A stretch of 64,000 nt of DNA. It comes from Zongyangia hominis. Its GTDB lineage: Bacteria > Bacillota > Clostridia > Oscillospirales > Ruminococcaceae. The number at the start of each line of letters is the position of its first letter. The stretch's first letter is position 1. The notes beneath the pieces are model-generated. The model ran no database searches. It worked only from the letters and a program-made list of their open reading frames with translations, and was not told the origin of the DNA. Location of the stretch: the NCBI RefSeq assembly GCF_014385095.1, contig NZ_JACRTC010000002.1, positions 1-64,000 on the forward strand, in the 5' to 3' direction. Below, piece by piece: positions 15,008 to 23,400 of this stretch. A program made the position numbers and the translations under genes.

Positions 15008-15712
15008 ATGGAAGGAACAAAACCGAAATGCGAACTGACGGTCGCGCAGTTTGCCAAGCTCTTTGACCACACCAACCTCAAAGCCTACGCCACCGATGAG
15101 GACTTCCAAAAACTATGCCGGGAAGCCGCGGACTACGGTTTTCGGATGGTGGCCATCAATTCCTGCCAAACAAAGCTGTGCAAGGAATATTTAAAAGGCA
15201 CCGACGTCCATGTGGGTGCGGCCATCAGCTTTCCCCTGGGACAGACCACCCTGCCAGTCAAGCTGGCGGAGACGGTGGATGCCATCGAAAACGGCGCCGA
15301 TGAGATCGATTATGTCCTCCATGTCGGCAAGCTCAAAATGGGCGACACCGATTATATTAGAGAAGAAATGCGCGCCATTGTGGATGTCTGCCGCAAGCAC
15401 GGCGTCATCTCCAAGGTCATCTTTGAAAACTGCTATCTGACCAAGGAGGAAATCAAAACCGCGGCCCTCATCGCCAAGGAGGTCCGCCCCGACTTTATCA
15501 AAACTTCCACCGGTTTTGGCACAGGAGGCGCCACCGTGGAGGACGTCCAGCTTATGAAGGAGACGGTGGGAGACCTCGTGAAAGTCAAGGCGGCAGGCGG
15601 CGTCCGGGATCTGGAAACCTGCCTTGCCATGGTGGAGGCGGGAGCTGAGCGCATCGGCAGTTCCAGCTCGGTGGCGCTGACCGAAGCCTATCAGGCCTAC
15701 ATCAACAAATAA
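15008..15712 (+). CDS. deoC: Deoxyribose-phosphate aldolase (DeoC)
   Basis: Class I aldolase that reversibly splits 2-deoxyribose-5-phosphate into glyceraldehyde-3-phosphate and acetaldehyde. The Schiff-base lysine is in FIKTSTGF, the second lysine in [10 protein letters not shown], and the aspartate in [13 protein letters not shown]; the N-terminal [12 protein letters not shown] is also characteristic. I choose the ATG at 15008 (234 aa), with GGAG 7 bases upstream; ATGs at 14996 and 14972 are possible. It heads a two-gene operon with a kinase and is not beside nucleoside phosphorylase genes, so it may serve a dedicated sugar rather than nucleoside salvage. Confidence 0.93.
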   Translation: MEGTKPKCELTVAQFAKLFDHTNLKAYATDEDFQKLCREAADYGFRMVAINSCQTKLCKEYLKGTDVHVGAAISFPLGQTTLPVKLAETVDAIENGADEIDYVLHVGKLKMGDTDYIREEMRAIVDVCRKHGVISKVIFENCYLTKEEIKTAALIAKEVRPDFIKTSTGFGTGGATVEDVQLMKETVGDLVKVKAAGGVRDLETCLAMVEAGAERIGSSSSVALTEAYQAYINK

Positions 15713-15731
15713 CTGACAGGAGGGAAGACTT

Positions 15732-17252
15732 ATGCCTCAGTATCTTCTGGCCCACGATTTGGGCACCTCCGGAAACAAGGCCACCTTGTACACCACCGAC
15801 GGTAAGCTCGTCGGCAGCCGGGTCTACCACTACGACACCCATGTGCAAAACGCCACCTGGGTGGAGCAGGACCCGGAGGACTGGTGGCGGGCAGTCTCAG
15901 TCACCACCAAAGAGCTGGTGGCGGACATCGACGTCAGCCATATCGCCGCCATCTCCTTTAGCGGCCAGATGATGGGGTGTCTGTGCGTTGACAGTAACGG
16001 AGTCCCCCTTCGAGAGTCCCTCATCTGGGCGGACATGCGCGCCACCAAAGAGATGGGACAGATCCGCGAGCGTATCAGCGAGCGGGACTTTTATCACATC
16101 ACCGGCCACCGCATCAGCCCCTCCTACGGCGGGCAGAAGCTGATGTGGGTGAAGGATCACGAGCCGGAGGTGTATGAGAAGACCTACAAGATCTTAAACG
16201 CCAAGGACTACATCATCCTCAAGCTCACCGGGCGCTTTGTCACCGAATACACCGACGCCTCCTCCACCTGTCTTCTGGACCTGGCAAAGCTTCAGTGGTC
16301 CGATCAACTGTTGGAGGTCATGGGACTCGATCGGGACAAATTGCCGGAGCTGTGCCGCTCCACCGACGTGGCGGGCACCGTCACCCGGGAGGCCGCGGCC
16401 GCGTGCGGGCTCATCGAAGGCATCCCCGTGGTCTGCGGCGGCGGGGATGGCGTCTGTGCCGCCGTGGGCACCGGCTGCGTCAAGGAGGGTATCGCCCACA
16501 GCTGCATGGGCACTTCCTCCTGGATTTCCATCACCGCCAAGGAGCCGGTCTACGACGACGCCATGCGCACCTTCACCTGGGCCCACATCGTGCCTGGCTA
16601 TGTCCTTCCCACCGGCACCATGCAGTGCGGCGGCGGCTCCATGAGCTGGCTCAAGAATACCCTCTGCGCCTACGAAGGTGTGTTGGCGCAAGAGCAGAAG
16701 GTCTCCGTCTACGATATCATCGAACAGGAGACCAACCGCTCACCGGTGGGGGCCCGGGGCCTCCTCTTCCTCCCCTATCTCATCGGGGAACGCAGTCCCC
16801 GCTGGAACCCCAACGCCCGGGGCGCCTTTGTGGGGCTCACCATGGAGCACACCAAGGACGACATCGTCCGGGCAGTCCAGGAGGGCGTAGCCCTCAATCT
16901 GGGCGTGGTCATGGACTGCTTTCAGAAAAAGGGCGTCAAGATCGACGAGATGACCCTCATCGGCGGCGGCGCGAAGAGCGCGGCGTGGCGGCAGATTTTT
17001 GCCGACATGTACCGTTGCCGCATCCAAAAGCCCAACGTCCTGGAGGAAGCCACCTCCATGGGCGCCGCCATCACCGGCGGCGTGGGCGTGGGCGCCTTTG
17101 ATGATTTTGACGTCATCGACCGGTTCTTGACCATTGATTCGGAGCTTTCCCCCATCGAGGAAAACGCCCGGATCTACGACCGGCTCAAACCCATCTTTGA
17201 CGAGTGTTACGAAGGCCTCGTCGGCGTCTACGACAAACTGGCTCATCTTTAA
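15732..17252 (+). CDS. FGGY-family carbohydrate kinase (xylulokinase-like)
   Basis: 506-aa sugar kinase of the actin-like ATPase fold. The N-terminal phosphate loop is LAHDLGTSGNKATLY, the substrate loop SFSGQMMGCLCVD...LIWADMRA is XylB-like, and the C-terminal nucleotide site is LIGGGAKSAAWRQIFADMY...EATSMGAA. The FGGY family covers xylulose, ribulose, erythritol, glycerol and other polyols, and the exact substrate cannot be read. AGGAGGG lies 7 bases before the ATG, 19 bases after deoC, so they form one operon. With DeoC it suggests kinase-then-aldolase cleavage of a (deoxy)pentose or ketose. Confidence 0.9.
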   Translation: MPQYLLAHDLGTSGNKATLYTTDGKLVGSRVYHYDTHVQNATWVEQDPEDWWRAVSVTTKELVADIDVSHIAAISFSGQMMGCLCVDSNGVPLRESLIWADMRATKEMGQIRERISERDFYHITGHRISPSYGGQKLMWVKDHEPEVYEKTYKILNAKDYIILKLTGRFVTEYTDASSTCLLDLAKLQWSDQLLEVMGLDRDKLPELCRSTDVAGTVTREAAAACGLIEGIPVVCGGGDGVCAAVGTGCVKEGIAHSCMGTSSWISITAKEPVYDDAMRTFTWAHIVPGYVLPTGTMQCGGGSMSWLKNTLCAYEGVLAQEQKVSVYDIIEQETNRSPVGARGLLFLPYLIGERSPRWNPNARGAFVGLTMEHTKDDIVRAVQEGVALNLGVVMDCFQKKGVKIDEMTLIGGGAKSAAWRQIFADMYRCRIQKPNVLEEATSMGAAITGGVGVGAFDDFDVIDRFLTIDSELSPIEENARIYDRLKPIFDECYEGLVGVYDKLAHL

Positions 17253-17258
17253 CTTAGG

Positions 17259-17285
17259 AAAACAGCCGCATAATGCGGCTGTTTT
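17259..17285 (+). terminator. Terminator of deoC-kinase operon
   Basis: AAAACAGCCGCAT stem with its complement and a T5 run, directly after the kinase stop. Confidence 0.85.
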
Positions 17286-17471
17286 TGACGCGTGAGGACG
17301 AATCGATGATGGCGCTGACGTTTTCCATGCTGAGGATCGAACCGCAAGGGTCGTTGATGTTCGGCGCAACAGCTGCCATACGATAAAAATCTGCGCTGCC
17401 GCTTTTTTCTCGCGTGAGGGACGAAACACAAAAGTCCTTGATGCCATGCGTTCCGTTTTTTCCTCTACAAT

Positions 17472-17510
17472 AAAAAAGGCCGCGCTCCACCATGGAGCGC
17501 GGCCTTTTTT
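17472..17510 (-). terminator. Terminator of feoB
   Basis: Long stem (AAAAAAGGCCGCGCTCCA with its complement) directly after the feoB 3' end on the minus strand. Between this and the kinase terminator (17286-17471) I see no supportable gene. Confidence 0.9.
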
Positions 17511-17520
17511 CATATCTTCG

Positions 17521-18396
17521 CTACGCCAGGCCCACCAGCCGGACGATGGACGTAAAGAGGAAACAGATGAGGATTCCGGTCACTGTGGGCACCAAGAAGG
17601 AAATTGCCGTCCACTTTTTGCTCTGGGTCTCCTTATGGATGGTCATGCAGGTGGTGGAACAGGGCCAATGCATCAGGGAGAAGAGCATGGTGGACACCGC
17701 CGTCACCCAGGTCCAGCCGTTATTGACGAGCAGGGCGTGCAGCTGGTTCATGTTGGCAAAGTCGGTGATGTGGCCGGTGGCCATGTAGGTCATGATCATG
17801 ATGGGAATGACGATTTCATTGGCCGGGAAGCCCAGAATAAAGGCCATGACGATCACGCCGTCCAGGCCCAGCAGCCGGCCGAAGGGGTCCAAAAATCCGG
17901 CACAGTGGGCCAGCAGGCTCATGTCTCCCACCGTGATGTTGGCAAGCAGCCAGATGATCAGTCCGGCAGGCGCCGCCACCACCACGGCCCTCCCCAGCAC
18001 AAACAGGGTCCGATCGAAAATGGAGCGGACGATGACCTTGCCGATCTGGGGCCGCCGGTAGGGCGGCAGTTCCAGGGTGAAGGAGGAGGGAATACCCTTT
18101 AAAATGGTCATGGAGAGGATTTTCGAAATAAGGAAGGTCATCAGGACCCCCAGGACAATGACACCGGTGAGTAAGAGGGTGGAAAGCACGGACTGGAATG
18201 CCCCGGCAAATCCTCCCACAAAGAACATGGTAATGATGGCGATGAGGGTGGGAAAGCGCCCGTTGCAGGGTACAAAGTTATTGGTGATGGTGGCGATGAG
18301 CCGCTCCCTGGGGGAGTCGATGATGCGGCAGCCCACAATGCCCGCCGCGTTGCATCCAAAGCCCATGCACATGACAGCGGAAATCAGTGCACGCAT
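17521..18396 (-). pseudogene. feoB: FeoB ferrous iron transporter, C-terminal part (3' piece of interrupted feoB)
   Basis: From the junction on, this reads as the missing second half of FeoB: CMGFGCNAAGIVGCRIIDSPRERL, then TNNFVPCNGRFPT, then the remaining transmembrane gate domain, ending at residue ~716 of the rebuilt protein. The first nine codons (MRALISAVM) come from the inserted element. No ribosome binding site is well placed for this fragment, so it may be silent while the element is integrated. It begins exactly where the 5' piece at 25230 stops: ALTM there, CMGFGC here, in frame through the shared CACATG core. Calling it a pseudogene is conditional: excision would make the gene whole. 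Confidence 0.93.
18368..18391. other. Element junction (left end): core plus inverted arm
   Basis: Core CACATG (18368-18373) followed by the element arm ACAGCGGAAATCAGTGCA (18374-18391). Left of the core is feoB coding sequence. The arm matches the reverse complement of the right-end arm in 16 of 18 positions. Confidence 0.88.
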
Positions 18397-18473
18397 CGGC
18401 CACGGAGCTGTATCCGCCTCTCCTCGCGTGTGGGGGTATCCAAATAGGGCCGTCTAATGGGCCGGGATCTCCA

Positions 18474-20063
18474 TCATTTGCCGAATCGGAAGTGGATGAT
18501 GACCCTCTGCCGCTTGCGGCCCCGGCCCGGCCCCTCCTCGTAGACGCCCTGACAGACCTCGATCTTCTCCACCAGTCTTCGGATGAGCTCTGGGGAGAGC
18601 ACTTCGGGCCGGGTCATCTCATCGAGTTGAGCCAAAAGCTGAGGCACACCGGTATCCTCCGGCGTCCGCTTCTCGTTTTTGGGGGACCTGCCCGCTTCTA
18701 GTCGCGCCTGAATCTGACGGTGTTCCGTCTCGTAGCCTTCCAGCATCCTGTAAAACCGGGCCTCGTCCAATTTTCCGCTGACGCTGTCTTCATACAACCG
18801 GGCAATGAGGCAGTCAAGCTCTGCATCCCTTTGTTTGAGTGAGGATAACTCCCCGCCTTCCCCCGTCCCCTCCTGTGGTGCCCGGGCCTTTTGCAGGGCC
18901 TCCACAATGGTCTCTTTATCCTCCTCATTCAGGGAGAGAAGTTTTTCGATCTCCCGTTGAATCACCTGATATAGGATGTCGTAGTCCAGGAAATGGTTGG
19001 TACACACGCTTTTGCCATAGAGCTTGTAGCCACCGCAGACCAGGTTGTAGGCGCTGTCCTTTCTCCGGCTGCCGGTGACCGACAGAGGTCTGCCACAGGT
19101 GGCGCAGCGGGCAATGCCGGAAAAAATGTTGCGAAACCCGGTTTTCACCCCCGAGCGTCGGGCCACGCTTCGCCTGCGCACGTTGTCAAAGGTCTCCTGG
19201 GAGACCAGCGGCTCATGCATATAGCGGGCGACAATCCATTCCTCCCGGGGATTTTGTAGAGTCAGGTGGCTTTTAAAGGATACCTTGGTCGTCTTTCCCT
19301 GGACAATATGGCCGAGATATACGAGGTTTGCCAGCATCTTGCAGACAGCGGAGGAGGTCCAGCCCCGGGTCTCGATCCCCGCAGGGAGCGTCAGGCGCTG
19401 GAAGCGGCGGTAAAGGGAAGGCGTCGCAATGCCTTCCCCATTTAAAGTATGCGCGATGGCGGCGGGAGTCTCCCCTTTTTCGGCCATTTCAAAAATTCCC
19501 CGGACCACCGGCGCTGTCACCGGGTCCACTACCAGATGATTTTTGTTTTCCGGGTCTTTTTGATAGCCATAGGGCGCAAAGTTTCCGATGAAAGCGCCCT
19601 CCCGCATCTTGGCCTGGAAGGCGCTGCGAATTTTCTTGCTGGTGTCCCGGGCGTACATCTCGTTGATGACATTTTTAAACGGGGCGATGTCGGTATAGGG
19701 ACTGTCCGAGTCGTATCCGTCATTGACCGCGATATACCGCACCCCTTTGGTGGGGAAATATATTTCCGTGTACTGCCCGGCGGTGATATAATCGCGGCCC
19801 AACCGGGACAGGTCCTTGGTGATGACCAGATTGACCCGTCTGTTCTCGATGTCCGCGATCATCCGTTTCCACTCAGGGCGCTCAAAATTGGTGCCGGAGT
19901 AGCCGTCGTCCACATACTCCCCGTACACGTCAAAGCCGTGTTCCGCCGCATAGCCCCGCAGAATCTTTCGCTGAGTGCCGATGCTGGCGCTCTCCCCCGC
20001 TCCGTCGTCCCGAGATAAGCGCAGATAGAGCGCGGCCCGATAGGTTTTCCTCTTTTCTTCCAA
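18474..20063 (-). CDS. Large serine recombinase (TndX/TnpX-like)
   Basis: Site-specific integrase/excisionase of the resolvase superfamily. The catalytic serine is S17 in ALYLRLSRDD; the resolvase domain continues with VDDGYSGTNFERPEWKRM and TKDLSRLGRDYI. Next come the recombinase domain (AKMREGAFIGNFAPYGYQKDP...IFEMAEKGETPAAIAHTLN), a zinc ribbon (CATCGRPL ... LVCGGYK ... C) and a C-terminal coiled coil, as in large serine recombinases. I start it at TTG 20063 (529 aa) because AAGGGGGG lies 6 bases upstream. Its stop is 100 bases from the element's left end, the usual place. It should act on the CACATG-centred att sites. Confidence 0.95.
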   Translation of the reverse strand: MEEKRKTYRAALYLRLSRDDGAGESASIGTQRKILRGYAAEHGFDVYGEYVDDGYSGTNFERPEWKRMIADIENRRVNLVITKDLSRLGRDYITAGQYTEIYFPTKGVRYIAVNDGYDSDSPYTDIAPFKNVINEMYARDTSKKIRSAFQAKMREGAFIGNFAPYGYQKDPENKNHLVVDPVTAPVVRGIFEMAEKGETPAAIAHTLNGEGIATPSLYRRFQRLTLPAGIETRGWTSSAVCKMLANLVYLGHIVQGKTTKVSFKSHLTLQNPREEWIVARYMHEPLVSQETFDNVRRRSVARRSGVKTGFRNIFSGIARCATCGRPLSVTGSRRKDSAYNLVCGGYKLYGKSVCTNHFLDYDILYQVIQREIEKLLSLNEEDKETIVEALQKARAPQEGTGEGGELSSLKQRDAELDCLIARLYEDSVSGKLDEARFYRMLEGYETEHRQIQARLEAGRSPKNEKRTPEDTGVPQLLAQLDEMTRPEVLSPELIRRLVEKIEVCQGVYEEGPGRGRKRQRVIIHFRFGK

Positions 20064-20126
20064 TACGCGCCCCCCTTTTTTCTCCAAGATACGACCATAT
20101 CTTTTGGATATGCCCCGGCTTATAGA

Positions 20127-20267
20127 TCAAAAAGGCGGCCGCCACACCGGCGTCTTTTCTTGGATGAGCCATTCGATCAGCACGTCTTTCAGACGCTTTT
20201 CCTCGGAAAAGACGCGCTCGACTTCGATTGTGGTGTCTTTAATTTCATAGATTGTCTTCTTCTCCAT
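20127..20267 (-). CDS. 46-aa element protein, candidate recombination directionality factor
   Basis: Small gene directly upstream of the recombinase (63-base gap) in the same direction, with GGGGGTG before its ATG. The product begins MEKKTIYEIKDTTIEVERVF and then has a predicted amphipathic helix (SEEKRLKDVLIEWLIQEK). I do not recognise a named family. Small proteins of this size beside large serine recombinases are sometimes directionality factors that switch integration to excision; that role here is inference from size and position only. Confidence 0.55.
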   Translation of the reverse strand: MEKKTIYEIKDTTIEVERVFSEEKRLKDVLIEWLIQEKTPVWRPPF

Positions 20268-20400
20268 CCCAAACACCCCCAGCAAGAATTTATGCGAGGC
20301 TGCTTGTACCTTATTCTCTGGGGCTAAGTGAAAAATGGAGGCTCTCCCCATGCTCCACGTCGGCGGGGAGTCCCCTTGCTTCCCTATTTACGCGCGCAAA

Positions 20401-20424
20401 AAGGCCGGGCGATATGCCCGGCCT
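20401..20424 (-). terminator. Terminator of the element surface-protein gene
   Basis: AAGGCCGGGC stem with complement, 20 bases after the surface protein stop on the minus strand, flanked by A/T runs. It should insulate the recombinase gene from the strongly placed surface gene upstream. Confidence 0.85.
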
Positions 20425-20442
20425 TTGATGGATCAGATGCGG

Positions 20443-23400
20443 TTATTTCTTTTTACGTTTGATGCTCAATGCCGTTGTCAGGCCCGCGATTGCCGCCAGC
20501 GCGATGCTTCCCGCAAGGAAGTCGTTGGCGCCGGTGCTCGGGTTGCCCTTGCCGCTCGTATCGGAAGAGCTGCCGCTGCCGGTAGGCCATTTCCAATCGG
20601 AGCCGCCGCCCGGTATGGAGGGCTTATCGGTGGAGCCGTTGGGTTTGACATTGGTAAAGCTCATCTCAAACCGAGAGAAGGATTTGGTCTTCACAACGAC
20701 AAACTTGCCGCCGTTCTCCTCCTGGATGGTGAGATACATAGTCTCGGTGGTTCCATTGGACAGATAGTGAACCACTTTGGCATATTTCTGGGTGACTTCG
20801 GCCGGTACCGGCAGGCGGAAAGTGATTTCGCCGCCGTTTAACTGGTCGTTTGTCAGCAGATGGGGAACGCCGTCCTCTCCTGCCCAGTAAGGAGCCGCTT
20901 CAAATATAACACTTTCCACTTTTCCATTCTTGAGGGTCACATCGGTGATCTCCACGTCTATAAACAGATCGGTGTCGCCGGTAATTTCCAGATTGCCTGC
21001 GGCAGCCTCTGCCAGACCCGTGGGAGCGGCCTGCGCCGCCGCGTTATTCAGCATTCCTTCGACAATGGTCCCCTTATTGGGATCATTTTTTAAGGATTCA
21101 TCAGCGGCGGGAGCCTTACCGATGACCTCCACCTGGGGATCGGTGATGGTGAAGACCGCATCGGCCAGCACCAGACGGTAGTTTCCATTGGCCAAAGTTC
21201 CGAGAGTAAAGGCGTAGGTGCCGGGCTCTTCACCGGCAACACGGCCAAGCGCACCCGTCAGGGAATCGTCACCCACCAATGCGGGGCTTACCGTATAGGT
21301 GAAGGAAGGATCATCCTGGCCGGTCCGTTTGCTCTGACCGGCGTCGGGAGTCACGGTGATCTCTTTGACCGCGATGGTGAAGTTCGCTTCCGCCGTGCAA
21401 GCCGCGTAGCCATCTTTGGCCGGGAAGCTTGCTTTCACCACATAGTCGCCCGCGTCGGTGGGTACTGTGTCGCTAAACTGTGCGCCCTCGGCGGCGGACT
21501 TATACTGATAGGTGACGCCATCGGTGCCGTTGGTGGCGGACACCGGAACCGGGGTCTTCGGCGCATCGCCGTAAGTCCAGCCTTCCAGCGTCACACTGCC
21601 GCTGCCTTCCAGGGTCCCGATGGACAAATCTACATTCTTGGTCAGCGTCACATTGGTAAAGTCATAGTTTTTCTTGGCGTCCTCGCTGGGAGTAAAGGTA
21701 ACGGAGTAGCTGGTCACCGCCACGGTGGGTACCGTCGCCGGATTAGTCCAGGCGAAGGCGCCGTATGCGCTGGTGCCGTCCAAGGCGTAATCAGCCAAGG
21801 TCTTATTGGGGTCATATGCGCCGCCCTGGGCCGTGGGCCAGGTGATGTCCGCGTCGGTGAGCGCTTTCTTTGCGATGGTAAAATTCGCTTCCGCCATGCA
21901 AGCCGCGTAATTGCCGGATGCCGGGAAGCTTGCTTTCACCACATAGTCGCCCGCGTCGGCGGGTACTGTGTCGCTAAACTGTGCGCCCTCGGCGGCGGAC
22001 TTGTACTGATAGGTGACGCCTTCGGTGCCGTTGGTGGCGGACACCGGAACCGGGGTCTTCGGCGCATCGCCGTAGGTCCAGCCTTCCAGCGTCACACTGC
22101 CGCTGCCCTGGGCCGCAGTGATGGCGAGATCCACATTTTGAGTGGTAGTCACGCCGGTAAAGTCATAATTTTTCTCGTCAGCCGCATTGGGAGTAAAGGT
22201 AACGGAGTAGCTGGTCACCGCCACGGTGGGTACCGTCGCCGGATTACTCCAAGCGAAGGCGCCGTATGCGCTGGTGCCGTTCAAGACATAATCAGCCAAG
22301 GTCTTATTGGGGTCATATGCGCCGCCCTGAGCCGTGGGCCAGATGATGTCCGCGTCGGTGAGCGCTTTCTTTGCGATGGTGAAGAAGGTCTGCGCGGTGA
22401 CGGACTGGTAATTGCCCGATGCGGGGAAGGTAGCTTCCAGCAGATACTCGCCCGCATCGGTGGGCACGTCGCTAGTAAACTGTGCGCCCTCGGCGGTGGA
22501 TTTGTACTGATAGGTGACGCCATCGGTGCCGTTGGTGGCGGACACCGGAACCGGGGTCTTCGGCGCGTCGCCGTAGGTCCAGCCTTCCAGCGTCACACTG
22601 CCGCTGCCCTGAGCCGCGGTGATGGCGAGGGCCACATTTTGAGTGGTGGTCACGCCGGTCAGATTATAGTTTTGCAGGGTGTAGGCGTTGGGAGTAAAAG
22701 TGACCTCATAGCTGGTCACTGCCACGGTGGGTACCGTATCCGGATTACTCCAAGCGAAAGTGCCGTAGGAATTCATGGCCAGAGGATAATCCGCCAGGGT
22801 CTTATTGGGATCATAAACCCCGCCCTGGGTGGTGGGCCACTGAATCACAGAGGGATCGAGCGCTTTTTTCCCGATAGTCAGCGCGAGGCTTGCATCGCTC
22901 CAAGTGGAAGCGTTATGATCATCTCCCGTGAAATAGGCCCAAATATAATAAGTGCCGGCCATATAGGGCAGGTCATTTTTCGTGGGCACATCGGCAGGCT
23001 TCGTATTAGCTTCGGTGGCCACATAGAAGACCGAGCCGCTGACTGAAGTGCCGCCGGAAAGAACTGCCTCGTTAAAGTCCTCACCGGGTACGAGGGCCAG
23101 TCCGTCAAAGGTGACGGCTCCCTTGGCCGTAGGTGCGGCCAGGCTGGGGGCATTTTGCACGATGGTAAAGGTCTTGATGACCGAACCGGTGTAGGCGCCT
23201 TTAAAGTTAATGGTGATGGTGCCTTCTCCCACTTCTTTGTTCTCACCGTATACCAGATCATAATGGGTACCTACGGTCAGGGGCGTCGAGCCGTCCTTGA
23301 CAACAATAACCGGCGCGATCTGGCTGCCCGTATAGGGATAGCTGGCTTCCAGTCCCTCCACGGTGGTGGTAGTTTCGTCCATCGCCCGCTTGGGGGTGGT

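Noticed and set aside
17286..17471. Minus-strand frame with protein-like composition between two terminators
   Set aside because: Lies between terminators, lacks a start and overlaps hairpins; no recognisable domain. Treated as non-coding.
21370..22869. Regular repeats as a possible CRISPR array
   Set aside because: Units are ~500 bp, in frame within one long coding region, without short repeats and unique spacers.
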